Both the position numbers and the translations under genes were made by a program. From the NCBI RefSeq assembly GCF_000771225.1, contig NZ_JDTZ01000002.1:62001-126000 (forward strand): 64,000 nucleotides of DNA, written 5' to 3'. Below the pieces are notes generated by a model. That model searched no databases and was not told the origin of the DNA. It was given only the letters and a program-made list of their open reading frames with translations. Shown here piece by piece: positions 25,629 to 38,024 of this stretch (the stretch's first letter is position 1; the number at the start of each line of letters is the position of its first letter). This DNA is from Bifidobacterium pseudolongum subsp. pseudolongum DSM 20099. Its GTDB lineage: Bacteria; Actinomycetota; Actinomycetes; Actinomycetales; Bifidobacteriaceae.

Positions 25629-26414
25629 TCAGTGCGTGAGAATCTTCGACAGGAACTCCTGGGCTCGTGCCGTCTGCGGATGTTCGAAGAACTCGTCCGG
25701 TGTGCCGCGCTCCAGAATCTGGCCGTCGGCCATGAAAATGATCTTGTCGGCGGCCTTGCGCGCGAAGCCCATCTCGTGCGTCACGCACAGCATCGTCATG
25801 CCCTCGTGCGCGAGCTCCACCATCACGTCGAGCACCTCATTGACCATTTCGGGGTCGAGTGCCGAAGTGGGCTCGTCGAACAGCATGACCTTGGGGTGCA
25901 TGGCGAGCGCACGCGCGATCGCGACGCGCTGCTGCTGACCACCCGAAAGCTGCGAAGGCATCTTGCTGGCCTGGGAGTCGACGCCCACACGGGCCAGCAG
26001 ATCCATCGCCTCACGTTCGGCCTGGGTCTTGTCCATATGGCGCACCTTGATCGGCGCAAGCGTCACGTTCTCGAGAATCGTCTTGTTGGCGAAGAGGTTG
26101 AAGGACTGGAAGACCATACCCACTTCGGCGCGCAACTGCGCAAGTCCCTTGCCTTCCTGCGGCAACGGCTGGCCGTCGATGCGGATGACGCCCGAATCAA
26201 TCGTCTCGAGACGGTTGATGGTGCGGCACATGGTGGATTTGCCGGAGCCCGAGGGGCCGACGATCACGAGGACCTCGCCCTTCTTGACCTTGAGGTTGAT
26301 GTCGCGCAGCACATGCAGGTTGCCGTAGTGCTTTTCCACATGCTCGAGTTCGACGAGGTAGTTGCCGTCGTCTTCCCGGGCAGCGTTCTGTTGTGTTTCA
26401 TTGAGTATTGTCAT
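25629..26414 (-). CDS. gluA: Amino-acid ABC transporter ATPase, GluA-like
   Basis: The 261-residue ATPase has Walker A GPSGSGKS at 53-60, the Q-loop [13 protein letters not shown], the signature LSGGQQQR and Walker [13 protein letters not shown], all intact. It powers the GluBCD importer and is first in the operon, followed after 38 bp by gluB. The ATG at 26414 is chosen over one 24 bp upstream because TACACT lies 8 nt before it. Confidence 0.94.
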   Translation of the reverse strand: MTILNETQQNAAREDDGNYLVELEHVEKHYGNLHVLRDINLKVKKGEVLVIVGPSGSGKSTMCRTINRLETIDSGVIRIDGQPLPQEGKGLAQLRAEVGMVFQSFNLFANKTILENVTLAPIKVRHMDKTQAEREAMDLLARVGVDSQASKMPSQLSGGQQQRVAIARALAMHPKVMLFDEPTSALDPEMVNEVLDVMVELAHEGMTMLCVTHEMGFARKAADKIIFMADGQILERGTPDEFFEHPQTARAQEFLSKILTH

Positions 26415-26422
26415 AAAGGCAT

Positions 26423-26428
26423 AGTGTA
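26423..26428 (-). promoter_or_regulatory. -10 element of the gluABCD operon
   Basis: Minus-strand TACACT 8 nt before the gluA ATG. It puts the likely mRNA start at or next to the start codon. Confidence 0.5.
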
Positions 26429-26513
26429 TGGCGAGCATGTAACAGACAACGCACGAATAGGCTTTGTTCGCTAAGCACTAATTTTTCCGCTCGTCTCCCC
26501 CATGGCCATGCGC

Positions 26514-27296
26514 TCAGACCGCCTCTTCCTCATTCACGAGGAACTGCGTGGCCTCGGCGAGTGCCGTCGCACGGTCCTTACCGGTGAAGGCGTGGCCCAG
26601 GTCGGTGTACAGGCTCGCCTCGCAGTTCGGCATCGCCGCGCTGTAGTTGGCTGCGATATGCGGACCGATCACTGCATCGTCCTTGCCTTGGATCACGAGC
26701 GCCGGGCCGTGGAACATCGCGGTTGTCTCATAAATCGGCAGCATTTGGGCAATGCGCACGGTTTTGCCGGCGACCGTCTGTCCGCCGGCGAGTGTGATCC
26801 GCCGTGGCACACGGTTCACGTCGAACGGTGTGCCGAGCAGTTCGCCGCGCAGCGCGTCGTCCTTGAGCGACGCAGCCGGCGCGAGCATGACGAGCGTGTG
26901 GATGACGTCGGCGAACATGCCGGCGGTCATGCCGGCCACCACACCGCCCTGCGAATGGCCGAGCAGCGATATCTCCAGCGGGTCGTAGGCGTCACGCACA
27001 TGGTTCAGGACCGCGATGGCGTCTTCGATCTGGTTGAATACGTCGGAGTCCTCGAACGCGCCTTCGCTGCGGCCGCGGCCGTTGAAGTCGAACCGCACGC
27101 ATGTCATGCCATGCGCGGTGAGGGCATCGCTGATGTCCTGATAGAGGTCGCCTGGTTTGACACCCATGTCGCGCAGGAACCCGTGCATGCAGATCACCAC
27201 GCGGTCGTGCGTGGAGCCCTGCGGATACTCCACATGACCTTGCAACGTGAGTCCATCACGCGCCACGGTGAAATCTTCGCTGACGACCTGTGCCAT
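26514..27296 (-). CDS. Alpha/beta hydrolase
   Basis: The 260-residue protein has a serine-hydrolase triad: Ser115 in LLGHSQGGVV, an Asp in GKDDAVIG near 213, and His in LGHAFTG near 237. The oxyanion segment is MHGFLRD. It looks like a cytoplasmic esterase or acyl hydrolase of the dienelactone/monoglyceride-lipase group, similar to bacterial feruloyl-type esterases, but the substrate is unknown. AGGAGG lies 4 nt before the ATG. It is probably a single-gene unit upstream of gluA on the same strand. Confidence 0.88.
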   Translation of the reverse strand: MAQVVSEDFTVARDGLTLQGHVEYPQGSTHDRVVICMHGFLRDMGVKPGDLYQDISDALTAHGMTCVRFDFNGRGRSEGAFEDSDVFNQIEDAIAVLNHVRDAYDPLEISLLGHSQGGVVAGMTAGMFADVIHTLVMLAPAASLKDDALRGELLGTPFDVNRVPRRITLAGGQTVAGKTVRIAQMLPIYETTAMFHGPALVIQGKDDAVIGPHIAANYSAAMPNCEASLYTDLGHAFTGKDRATALAEATQFLVNEEEAV

Positions 27297-27387
27297 ACTG
27301 CCTCCTCGACTGCCTGCAAAACCAGTCCCATCGTAACGACGCCCCTCGGGGCCACGCACGGATTCAAGCTCTCAGCTCACAGCGGCC

Positions 27388-27449
27388 CTGAACATTGTGG
27401 GAGGGCCCCATCACGCAGATGCGTGATGGGGCCCTCCCACAATGTTCAG
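27388..27449 (-). terminator. Perfect 30-bp inverted repeat after aspS
   Basis: Arms 27388-27417 and 27420-27449 pair completely with a 2-nt gap; core GGAGGGGCCC-like. It starts 11 bp beyond the aspS stop codon on the minus strand. Confidence 0.75.
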
Positions 27450-27459
27450 TCAGCGGCGA

Positions 27460-29256
27460 TCAGTCCTCGTCGTCCGGATCGTAATCCACGCCGGTCTCGG
27501 CGCGCTGTTCGTCGCTGATCGGCGCCGGCGCCCCGGTGAGCGGGTCGCGGCCGCCACCGGCCTTCGGAAAGGCGATCACGTCGCGGATCGAATCGGCGCC
27601 GGCGAGCAGCGCCACCGTGCGGTCCCAGCCCAGCGCGATGCCCGCGTGCGGCGGCGCACCGTACTTGAACGCCTCGAGCAGGAAGCCGAACTTGTCATTG
27701 GCCTCTTCAGGCGTGATGCCGAGCACCTTGAGCACACGGTCCTGGATGTCGTCGCGGTGGATACGCACCGAGCCGCCGCCCATCTCGTTGCCGTTGCACA
27801 CGATGTCGTAGGAATCGCTCATCGCATGCTCGGGATCCTCGTCGAACGTGTCGATCCAATCCTTCGACGGCATCGTGAATGGGTGGTGCATCGACGTCCA
27901 CTTGGAGTGGCCGACGGCCACGTCGTCGTCATCCGGGTCGTCGGTGCGCTTGAACAGTGGGAAGTCCACGACCCACGTGAACGCGAAGTCGTCCGGCTTG
28001 AGCAGGCCGGCGCGCTCGGCGAGCTCGACGCGCACGGCGCCGAGCAGCAGCTGCGACGATTCACGGGCGCCCGCCGCGAAGAACACGGCGTCGCCTTCCT
28101 CGGCGCCCACAGCCTCCATGAGGCCGGCGCGCTCCGCTTCCGAAAGGTTCTTGGCCACAGGGCCCTTGAGCTCCCCGCCCTCGGCGAAGACCACATACGC
28201 AAGGCCCTTGGCGCCGCGCTGCTTGGCCCAATCCTGCCATGCGTCGAACTGGCGGCGAGGCGTGTCGGCGCCGCCCTTGAACAGCACCGCGCCCACGTAC
28301 GGCGCCTGGAACACGCGGAACGGTGTGTCCTTGAAGTAGTCGGTGAGTTCCACAAGCTCGTTGCCGAACCGCAGGTCGGGCTTGTCGGAACCGTACTTGT
28401 CCATGGCGTCCTGCCAGGTGATGCGCTGGATTGGCAGCGAGACCTCGTAGCCGTCGGCCTTCCAGATCGCGGCGATGACCTGCTCGGCCATGGCCATCAC
28501 GTCTTCCTGGTCCACGAACGCCATCTCCATGTCGAGCTGCGTGAACTCAGGCTGGCGGTCAGCGCGAAAGTCCTCGTCACGGTAGCAGCGCGCGAACTGG
28601 TAGTAGCGTTCCACGCCGGCCACCATGAGCAGCTGCTTGAGCAGCTGCGGCGACTGCGGCAGGGCATACCACGAACCCGGAACGAGACGTGCAGGCACCA
28701 CGAAGTCACGCGCGCCTTCCGGCGTGGACTTGATCATCGTGGGGGTTTCGACCTCGGTGAACCCGAGCTTGTCGAGTTCGGTGCGCGCGGCGCGCATCAT
28801 GTCGGAACGCAGCGTGATGTTGCGGCTCATCGCCGGGCGGCGCAGGTCGAGGTAACGGTACTTGAGGCGCACATCCTCGCCCGGCAGCTTCGTCTCGGAC
28901 TCGTTCTCGAGGGCCGTGGACACCTGGAACGGCAGTGCATCGGACTTGGCGAGCACTTCGATGCGCTCCGCCACGACCTCGACCTTGCCGGTGGCCAGAT
29001 GCGTGTTCTCGTTGCCTTCCGGGCGCAGACGGACCGTGCCCTCCACCTGGATCACATACTCGCTGCGCAGCGGGCGAGCCATCTCCTCATCATTGATGAC
29101 CACCTGCACCAAACCGGTGTTGTCTCGCAGGTCGATGAACGCCACGCCACCGTGGTCACGGCGACGGTCCACCCATCCGGCGAGGGTGACATGCTCGCCG
29201 ACAAGGGCTTCCGTCACGTCGGTGGCATGGTGTGTGCGATAAGCCGTCTGGCTCAT
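27460..29256 (-). CDS. aspS: Aspartate-tRNA ligase
   Basis: The 598-residue enzyme is a bacterial-type AspRS. It has an N-terminal OB fold ([22 protein letters not shown]), class II motif 2 in [24 protein letters not shown] written in parts here as [11 protein letters not shown] and QPEFTQLD, the GAD insertion domain in the middle, and motif 3 [15 protein letters not shown] near the C-terminus. It charges tRNA-Asp with aspartate. The gene follows hisS on the same strand after 87 bp, a pairing common in bacteria. The C-terminal DYDPDDED is acidic. Confidence 0.97.
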   Translation of the reverse strand: MSQTAYRTHHATDVTEALVGEHVTLAGWVDRRRDHGGVAFIDLRDNTGLVQVVINDEEMARPLRSEYVIQVEGTVRLRPEGNENTHLATGKVEVVAERIEVLAKSDALPFQVSTALENESETKLPGEDVRLKYRYLDLRRPAMSRNITLRSDMMRAARTELDKLGFTEVETPTMIKSTPEGARDFVVPARLVPGSWYALPQSPQLLKQLLMVAGVERYYQFARCYRDEDFRADRQPEFTQLDMEMAFVDQEDVMAMAEQVIAAIWKADGYEVSLPIQRITWQDAMDKYGSDKPDLRFGNELVELTDYFKDTPFRVFQAPYVGAVLFKGGADTPRRQFDAWQDWAKQRGAKGLAYVVFAEGGELKGPVAKNLSEAERAGLMEAVGAEEGDAVFFAAGARESSQLLLGAVRVELAERAGLLKPDDFAFTWVVDFPLFKRTDDPDDDDVAVGHSKWTSMHHPFTMPSKDWIDTFDEDPEHAMSDSYDIVCNGNEMGGGSVRIHRDDIQDRVLKVLGITPEEANDKFGFLLEAFKYGAPPHAGIALGWDRTVALLAGADSIRDVIAFPKAGGGRDPLTGAPAPISDEQRAETGVDYDPDDED

Positions 29257-29343
29257 ACTTCCTCTATTCCTGATTCTGTTATTCCGTATTGGATTGGTCG
29301 TATTGGTTGGGAACGCGGCGAACCAGTCACCGGCGCCCTGCTG

Positions 29344-30747
29344 TCAGGATCGCGCCGAACCGGCCACGGCCACCGTTTGCTGGGCATACACAGTATCGGG
29401 CTCCCACGACTGCGCGTCGGCGCCCACCTGCTCGCCCGTGACGATGTTCTTGACCTCGTCCGGGCCGTCGTTCGTGGGGTCCTCGTTCGGGAACCACACA
29501 TACGGGATGCCGAGCTTGTCGGCATACTTGATCTGCTTGCCCAGTTTGGCTGCGGTCGGCGCCACGTCGGCGGCGATGCCACGCGCACGCAGCGCACGGG
29601 CGATCGCGTTCGAATCCCCACGGTTCTCTTCGTTCCACACGGCCACGAGCACGCAGGCCGGCGAAACGCGGCTCGCGGTGGCGCCTGCGCTGTGCAGCAT
29701 GTACGACACGAGGCGCGACAGGCCGATGGACAGGCCCACGCCCGGGTATGTGCGGTTGCCCTGAGACGCGAGGTTGTCGTAGCGGCCGCCCGAGCAGATC
29801 GAGCCGAGCGAATCCGCGCCGTCAAGGAACGTCTCATACACGGAACCCGTGTAGTAATCGAGGCCGCGCGCGATCTTGAGGTCGGCAATGACCGAGCCGG
29901 GGCGGATATGCGCCGCCTCGTCGACGATCATCGTCAAGGTGTCGAGGCCTTCCTTGGCCATCGCGTAGTCCTCGCCGCCCATGTCGATGTGGTGGATCTC
30001 GCACAGGCCGTTGAACCGGTCGATGAGTTCGCCGCCGTCGGCCGCCGTGATGCCGGCGAGCTCGAGGCACGCACGCGCCTGATCCTCGCTCGCGCCGCAC
30101 GTGGTGACGAGCAGACGCACGACCTCGTCGGCACCCACCTTGTCGAACTTGTCGATCTCGCGCAGCACGCCTTCGATGTCGGTCAGGCCCAGGCCACGGT
30201 AGAAGCCTTCGGAAAGCTTGCGGTTGTTGGCGTGCACAGTGGCCTTGGGAAGCCCGTACTGGCGCAGTTCCTCGAGCGCGCCCACCATGACGAGCGGCAG
30301 TTCGACCTCGTAGTGCTCAGGCAGCGTGCCTTCGCCCACCACGTCGATGTCGGCCTGCACGAATTCACGGAAACGGCCTTCCTGCGGCCGTTCGCCACGC
30401 CACACCTTCTGGATCTGCCAGCGCTTGAACGGGAACGGCAGTTCGCCGGAATGCTCCACCACATAGCGGCTCAGCGGCACTGTCAGGTCGAAATGCAGGC
30501 CGAGCCTACGCTCGACCGGCGTCTCGGACTCATGCCCCACCTCCTGCAACCGCGACAGCAGATAGATCTCCTTGCTTGTCTCGCCTTTCTTCAGCAAGCT
30601 CGAGCCGGGCTCGATGGCGCGGGTCTCTATGCCCACAAACCCATTGAGTTCGAAGACCGAACGGAGCGTGTCGATGACACGCTGCTCCACCACGCGTTCC
30701 GCGGGGAGCCACTCTGGAAAACCTGAAATTGATGCACCTTTTGCCAC
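29344..30747 (-). CDS. hisS: Histidine-tRNA ligase
   Basis: The 467-residue enzyme has the HisRS motifs: FDLTVPLSRYV, the motif 2 segment RPQEGRFREFVQADIDVVG, the histidine-binding HisA motif LDYYTGSVYETF and the C-terminal anticodon domain. It charges tRNA-His. The start codon is GTG at 30747, preceded 8 nt upstream by TATTAT, so the mRNA is predicted to be leaderless. It is divergent from a DUF349 gene and probably transcribed with aspS. Confidence 0.96.
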   Translation of the reverse strand: MAKGASISGFPEWLPAERVVEQRVIDTLRSVFELNGFVGIETRAIEPGSSLLKKGETSKEIYLLSRLQEVGHESETPVERRLGLHFDLTVPLSRYVVEHSGELPFPFKRWQIQKVWRGERPQEGRFREFVQADIDVVGEGTLPEHYEVELPLVMVGALEELRQYGLPKATVHANNRKLSEGFYRGLGLTDIEGVLREIDKFDKVGADEVVRLLVTTCGASEDQARACLELAGITAADGGELIDRFNGLCEIHHIDMGGEDYAMAKEGLDTLTMIVDEAAHIRPGSVIADLKIARGLDYYTGSVYETFLDGADSLGSICSGGRYDNLASQGNRTYPGVGLSIGLSRLVSYMLHSAGATASRVSPACVLVAVWNEENRGDSNAIARALRARGIAADVAPTAAKLGKQIKYADKLGIPYVWFPNEDPTNDGPDEVKNIVTGEQVGADAQSWEPDTVYAQQTVAVAGSARS

Positions 30748-30755
30748 GTGACACC

Positions 30756-30761
30756 ATAATA
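30756..30761 (-). promoter_or_regulatory. -10 element of hisS
   Basis: Minus-strand TATTAT, 8 nt before the GTG start of hisS. It is the best match to TATAAT among these sites. Confidence 0.5.
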
Positions 30762-30868
30762 AGCGGTGTCGCGGAAAAAACTATCGACGGGATTGCCTAC
30801 ACTGGTCTAGGGAGAGCGCCGGCCCGCGCCGGCAGCCCGCCGCACCACCAAGCCTTAAGGAGCTGACT

Positions 30869-32299
30869 ATGGCCGACAACAATGTGACCGAATCCCAGAC
30901 CACCGATACCACGACCCAGCAGCCGGACCAGCCTGCCGCGCAGCCGGCTGCCCAGGCCGCGCCAACGCCTGCAGCGGTCCATGCACATGCTCCTTCACCG
31001 GCTGCATTGGCCAAGGCCGCAGCACATACGCCGGTCGCGAAGTCGAGCGGATTCGCCCAAGCGGACATCGCCAAGGCCGAAAGCTTCGGCCGTGTGGACG
31101 ACAACGGCGTGGTGTATGTCAAGGAAGGCGACACCGAACGTGAAGTGGGCCAGTACCCGGACGCCCCGCACGACGAGGCGCTCGCACTGTATGCTCGCCG
31201 TTACCTCGACCTCAAGGCGAAGCTGAACCTGTTCGCCACGCGCCTGAAGTCGAACTCGATCAAGCCGCGCGAGATCGATGAGACGCTGAAGACGCTCACC
31301 GCGGAAACCGAGAACCCGGATGTGGTGGGCGACATCGCCGCGCTGCACACCCAGCTCGACGAACTCAAGACCGAAGCCCAGGCCAAGAAGGAAAGCATCG
31401 CGCAGGCCCGCACGGAAGCGATGGCCAAGGCCGTGGCCGAGCGCACGAAGATCGTGGAGAAGGCCGAGCAGCTCGCCGCCAATCTGGGCGACAACACGAA
31501 CTGGCGTTCGACCGCCGACAAGTTCCGTTCGCTGTTCGAACAGTGGCAGAACCACCAGCGCACCACTATCCGCATCGACAAGGCCGACGCCGATGCGCTG
31601 TGGAAGCGTTTCTCCGCGGCGCGCACCACATTCAACCAGGCACGCCGCAAGTGGGCCCAGGCGCGTGACAACGAACGCAACCAGGCCAAGAAGGTCAAGG
31701 AAGAAATCATCGCCGAAGCCAACGAGCTCAAGGAGTCGACGGCATGGGCGCAGACCTCGCGCCGCTTCAATGAGCTGATGGACCGCTGGAAGCAGGCGGG
31801 CCGCGCAGGCCGCAGCGAGGATGACATGCTGTGGGCACAGTTCCGCGAAGCCGCCGATACGTTCTTCAACGCACGCCAGGCCGACCGTGACCAAATGAAC
31901 ACCGCCGAAAAGGAGAACCTGGCCAAGAAGGAGGCGCTGCTCGTCAAGGCCGAGGCGCTTGTGCCGGTCAAGGACGCCGCGCAGGCCAAGAAGGCCCGCC
32001 AGCAGCTCGCCGAGATCCAGGAGGAGTGGGACCAGATCGGCTATGTGCCGCGCGAAGACATGCGTCGCATCGAAAGCCGACTCGACGACGTGGACAAGCA
32101 GATCAAGGCCGTCGAAGACGCCGCGTGGAAGCAGGCCGACCCTGAGGCCGACGCCCGCAAGTCCAGCTTCGAAGGCCAGCTCAAGGCACAGCTTGACGAG
32201 CTCGACGAACGCATCGCCAAGGAGACGGATCCGAAGAAGAAGGCCAGCCTCGAAGCCGAGAAGGCGACGAAGGAGCAGTGGCTCAACGCCATCATGTGA
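30869..32299 (+). CDS. DUF349-repeat coiled-coil protein
   Basis: The 476-residue protein begins with about 70 residues rich in Ala, Pro, Thr and Gln and then is almost wholly helical. Repeated segments such as LAANLGDNTNWRSTADKFRSLFEQWQN and ESTAWAQTSRRFNELMDRWKQAGRAG are DUF349 repeats, each with a conserved Trp and a W-x-x-x-G-like end. Function is unknown; the E. coli relative YjgA-like claims do not apply here. The start follows AAGGAG by 7 nt. It is convergent with clpC and separated by a strong terminator. Confidence 0.85.
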   Translation: MADNNVTESQTTDTTTQQPDQPAAQPAAQAAPTPAAVHAHAPSPAALAKAAAHTPVAKSSGFAQADIAKAESFGRVDDNGVVYVKEGDTEREVGQYPDAPHDEALALYARRYLDLKAKLNLFATRLKSNSIKPREIDETLKTLTAETENPDVVGDIAALHTQLDELKTEAQAKKESIAQARTEAMAKAVAERTKIVEKAEQLAANLGDNTNWRSTADKFRSLFEQWQNHQRTTIRIDKADADALWKRFSAARTTFNQARRKWAQARDNERNQAKKVKEEIIAEANELKESTAWAQTSRRFNELMDRWKQAGRAGRSEDDMLWAQFREAADTFFNARQADRDQMNTAEKENLAKKEALLVKAEALVPVKDAAQAKKARQQLAEIQEEWDQIGYVPREDMRRIESRLDDVDKQIKAVEDAAWKQADPEADARKSSFEGQLKAQLDELDERIAKETDPKKKASLEAEKATKEQWLNAIM

Positions 32300-32304
32300 G
32301 TCTT

Positions 32305-32370
32305 CGGGCTTGATATGCAGTGAGGCCCCGGCAACTGCTGTTGCCGGGGCCTCACTGCATATCAAGCCCG
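32305..32370. terminator. Perfect 31-bp inverted repeat, bidirectional terminator
   Basis: The longest stem in the window: arms 32305-32335 and 32340-32370 with a 4-nt loop. It fills the gap between two convergent genes and touches the clpC stop codon at 32371. Confidence 0.8.
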
Positions 32371-34917
<2,547 letters not shown>

Positions 34918-35056
34918 GCTAGTCCTTCCATGATTGGTAATTCCACATCACTCTACAGATTTACAGTGACGTTTATTTCCGCTGCGACTATTTTTCTCAA
35001 GAACCATTACGTTATGCTTGAACGAGAAGCATCGCATGGAAAGTTAGGAGTATGCC

Positions 35057-36034
35057 ATGAGCGAGCAGAACAATGCGCTCAATGCCCAAGGTGACCTTGT
35101 CGTAGGCGTCGACGGAACGGTCGAATCGTTCGCCGCACTGCGCTGGGCGCTCAATCAGGCCGTGCTCTCGGGGCAGTCGGTGAACGCCGTGTACGGCTGG
35201 TCGTATTCGTGGGACATGGGCCCCGAACCGCAGACCGAGCAGGAGGTGGCTGAGCTACGCCAGAAACTGGCGGACAAACTGCGCACGTGGGTCGACACGG
35301 CCACGCAAGACATCGACATCGACAACGAGCACATCAAGCTCACGTCATTCCGGGCCTCGGGTGCTTCCGCCCTGCTCGAGATCGGCGCCAACGCGCAGCA
35401 GATCGTGGTGGGGCGCCGTTCGATGGGACGTGTGGCGCGCTGGTTCGCCGGCTCGCTTTCCGCTTCGCTCGCCGAGGAGTCGACGGTGCCGGTCACGGTG
35501 ATTCGCACCGCGAGCGACGCGGACATCGACGTACAGGATCAGATTGCGAATGCGCTGAGCCCCGGAGACGACCAAGTGCACTTCGTGACGCCTGTCGCGC
35601 CGACGCCGCGCGTCGTACGCCCGATTGTGGTGGGCGTGGACGGCTCGCCCACGTCACAGCGCGCGCTGGGGTTCGCTGCGCGTCTCGCCGAGCTCAACAG
35701 CGCGCCGCTGCATGTGATGTTCTGCTGGCAGCTGCGCGACCTGGGCACCGTCCCCGGCTATGAGTCGAGCGTGGCGCCAATGGAGGTGGCCCAGCGCTAT
35801 GCCGAATCGATAGTGAAGAGGATGGTGGACGACTCCCCTATGCCAGCCGGTCTTTCGGTGACACCGAACGCGTTCCACATCAGCGCCGGCAAAGGCCTCG
35901 TCAGCGCGTCGCGCTATGCGCGCCACATCGTGGTCGGCTCACGTGGCCTGAGCGGTTTGGACGCGCACTTCCTCGGATCGGTCTCCAAGCAGCTGCTCAA
36001 TTCCGCGGAATGCAACCTGTCGATCGTGCACTGA
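35057..36034 (+). CDS. Tandem universal stress protein
   Basis: The 325-residue protein has two UspA domains, about residues 10-165 and 190-325. Each carries the ATP-binding pattern G-x-x-G-x9-G-S/T; in the first it is VVGRRSMGRVARWFAGSLSASL and in the second VVGSRGLSGLDAHFLGSVSKQLL. USPs of this type bind ATP and help survival under stress; the exact role is unknown. It is divergent from clpC. The start follows TAGGAG. Confidence 0.9.
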   Translation: MSEQNNALNAQGDLVVGVDGTVESFAALRWALNQAVLSGQSVNAVYGWSYSWDMGPEPQTEQEVAELRQKLADKLRTWVDTATQDIDIDNEHIKLTSFRASGASALLEIGANAQQIVVGRRSMGRVARWFAGSLSASLAEESTVPVTVIRTASDADIDVQDQIANALSPGDDQVHFVTPVAPTPRVVRPIVVGVDGSPTSQRALGFAARLAELNSAPLHVMFCWQLRDLGTVPGYESSVAPMEVAQRYAESIVKRMVDDSPMPAGLSVTPNAFHISAGKGLVSASRYARHIVVGSRGLSGLDAHFLGSVSKQLLNSAECNLSIVH

Positions 36035-36046
36035 CCGAACGCTCCT

Positions 36047-36089
36047 CCTGAACCGGGCAGACGGCGGTTCACCGTCGGCTCAGTTCAGG
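36047..36089 (+). terminator. Nested hairpin after the universal stress protein gene
   Basis: CCTGAAC/GTTCAGG (7 bp) encloses GACGG/CCGTC (5 bp). No T-tract follows, so the terminator call is moderate. Confidence 0.4.
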
Positions 36090-36146
36090 CACCTGTTCAC
36101 AGACAGGCCGCATATGATATGCGTGGGAGCAGGAACATAAGGACTT

Positions 36147-37094
36147 ATGACAGCAGACGAACAGCACAGCAACAGCGACGACACAGACACCGGGACCACC
36201 ACCGTGGCCAGTCAGGACGACGCGACCCAGCACGTGGGCACAGCGAGGAACACCAGCCAGACCCGTATGGAACAGGCATCCGAGCAGGGTGGCGATCCAC
36301 CCTCGTTCACCCCCAAGGACACTACGCGCACACGGCCTGCCACGCAGGGCACGCATGCGCCAGGGTCCGGCGCGCGCTCCCACACGGGTGCGGCAAGACA
36401 CCGCCGCCCGTGGTGGCAGGTCACCGTGCTCGTGGTGTTCGTGGCATGTGCGGTGGTCGCCGCGCTGTATGCGAACGGCACCATCTGGGGCACCCCGCGC
36501 GCGCAGGCGATGAGCGCGTGCCGCAAAGCCACCGCGCGGGCGCAGGATGCGCACAGGCTCACGCAGACCGCGATTGACGACGCAAAGCAATACCGTGACG
36601 ACGCAAGCAAGACGATTGACGCCGACGCGCTGCGCCGCATGACCGTGCTGATCGACGACGCCGAAAAGGAACCCGCCGTGCCGTCATGCACAATCACGAT
36701 GGACAATGCGCGGCTCAACGACCACGCCGAGACGGCGAAGCAGCTCACCGACGTCTATACGACGATCACCAAGGAATTGGTGCGCATCACGTCGGGCGTG
36801 ACAGACAACGAGGATGCCGGCGCCGCACAAGACACGACGAGCGGCGAACCGCCCACACCGTCCGGCGAGACGGAACCGGAGCGGACCCCCACGGCCACGC
36901 CGAGTGCGTCCGCGACAGCAAGTGCACAGCCTTCCGCGTCACCTTCCAGCACGCCGAAGGATTCGGCGTCATCCACTGCACGGCCAACAGCGAAACCTTC
37001 CGGGAGTGCCTCACCGAGTACATCGGCGAGTCCGTCGCCCAGCGCAACGGCCACAGCCTCGCCGTCGGCCAATCCAGACGGCAACAAGCGGTAA
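36147..37094 (+). CDS. Single-pass membrane protein with Ser/Pro/Thr tail
   Basis: I do not recognise a family. The 315-residue protein has a polar N-terminus of about 85 residues, one membrane helix (VTVLVVFVACAVVAALYANG, about 92-111), then a helical extracytoplasmic domain to about residue 215 with two Cys (MSACRK and VPSCTI) that could form a disulfide. The last 90 residues are low-complexity Ser, Pro, Thr and Ala. Such tails often span the cell wall. Its 3' end is only 6 bp from the convergent DUF3027 gene. Confidence 0.7.
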   Translation: MTADEQHSNSDDTDTGTTTVASQDDATQHVGTARNTSQTRMEQASEQGGDPPSFTPKDTTRTRPATQGTHAPGSGARSHTGAARHRRPWWQVTVLVVFVACAVVAALYANGTIWGTPRAQAMSACRKATARAQDAHRLTQTAIDDAKQYRDDASKTIDADALRRMTVLIDDAEKEPAVPSCTITMDNARLNDHAETAKQLTDVYTTITKELVRITSGVTDNEDAGAAQDTTSGEPPTPSGETEPERTPTATPSASATASAQPSASPSSTPKDSASSTARPTAKPSGSASPSTSASPSPSATATASPSANPDGNKR

Positions 37095-37100
37095 GACGGC

Positions 37101-38021
37101 TTACTCCGCGGATCCGGTGTCGTTCGTGGATTCTGCGGAATCGGTGGAAGCGGTGTCAACCCGCGCACTGGCCTCGCCGGAATCACCGGTTTCATTGGCC
37201 TCTTCGAGCAGCTCGACTTCCCCGCGTTCCTCACGCGTGCGCTGCGCCACAACGTCAATGTGCATGTCGTCGTACGCCGGTTTGGTCTGAATCCATAGAT
37301 TGCTCGGCTCCGGCGGATCGATCTGCGAGTGTTCGCCACACCCGTGGTCGAGCGAGACGACACGCCCGTCATCCGGGCTCCAACGGTTCGCGCAGACGCC
37401 GAACATCGTGCCCAGATCGCCGCGCAGCGGAATGAGGAACCCGCACGTCGAGCACAAGTTGCCATCCGCGGTCTTCGTGGACAGCGACTTTGGCCCGTGC
37501 GGGCCGTCATACCACCGTTGTGCCGTCTGCGAGCGTCCGAGTTCGGACATGACCTGCCGCCGGGACAAATCGAATTCCTCGACCGTGTCATGTACATCCT
37601 CAGCGCTGGTTGCGGCGCCGTCTTCGGCCACGGTGGCCTCGACCTGCACGATGCCTTCTTCGGTGATGCCCGGCTCGAGACGAGGGTCGTCGGGTTCAGT
37701 GCCGATGGAGTCGGTGACGGTCAGGTCGGACGGCTCAAGCCGGTCCTTCCATGGCACCCATGGCGGCGGGAGCAGCGCTTGGTCCGAGGGGATCAGCGTG
37801 GACTCGTCGACGGTCCAATGGTCCAGTTCCTCGTCATGGAACAATGTGACCGACCACTGCCAGCCCTCATAGCCCACCATCAGCGCGGCAAAGCGGAAAT
37901 CAGTGACCCCGCCTTCCAGGGCCTGTTGCGTCACATAGTCGCCAACGGCGTCCGGGTTCTCGGCGGCGTCGATCGCCACGGCGCGGGCGAGCGCCACCGG
38001 ATCCAAAGCATTGTCTGTCAT
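37101..38021 (-). CDS. DUF3027 family protein
   Basis: The 306-residue protein is found in actinobacteria and has no known function. The first 60 residues include VGYEGWQWSVTLFHDE, and a C-terminal zinc-ribbon-like half has CSTCGFLIPLRGDLG, MFGVCANRWSPDDG and DHGCGEHSQ, with three or four candidate metal ligands. The stretch after that is acidic and Ser/Thr-rich. The gene follows the cold-shock-domain gene by 3 bp and is probably co-transcribed, the usual arrangement in this phylum. The ATG at 38021 is preferred over the TTG next to it. Confidence 0.82.
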   Translation of the reverse strand: MTDNALDPVALARAVAIDAAENPDAVGDYVTQQALEGGVTDFRFAALMVGYEGWQWSVTLFHDEELDHWTVDESTLIPSDQALLPPPWVPWKDRLEPSDLTVTDSIGTEPDDPRLEPGITEEGIVQVEATVAEDGAATSAEDVHDTVEEFDLSRRQVMSELGRSQTAQRWYDGPHGPKSLSTKTADGNLCSTCGFLIPLRGDLGTMFGVCANRWSPDDGRVVSLDHGCGEHSQIDPPEPSNLWIQTKPAYDDMHIDVVAQRTREERGEVELLEEANETGDSGEASARVDTASTDSAESTNDTGSAE

Positions 38022-38024
38022 CAA

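Noticed and set aside
27442..30726. A 1094-codon open frame on the plus strand
   Set aside because: It is antisense to aspS and hisS and its composition is that of reverse-strand shadow (rich in Arg, His and Val). Both real genes have full motifs.
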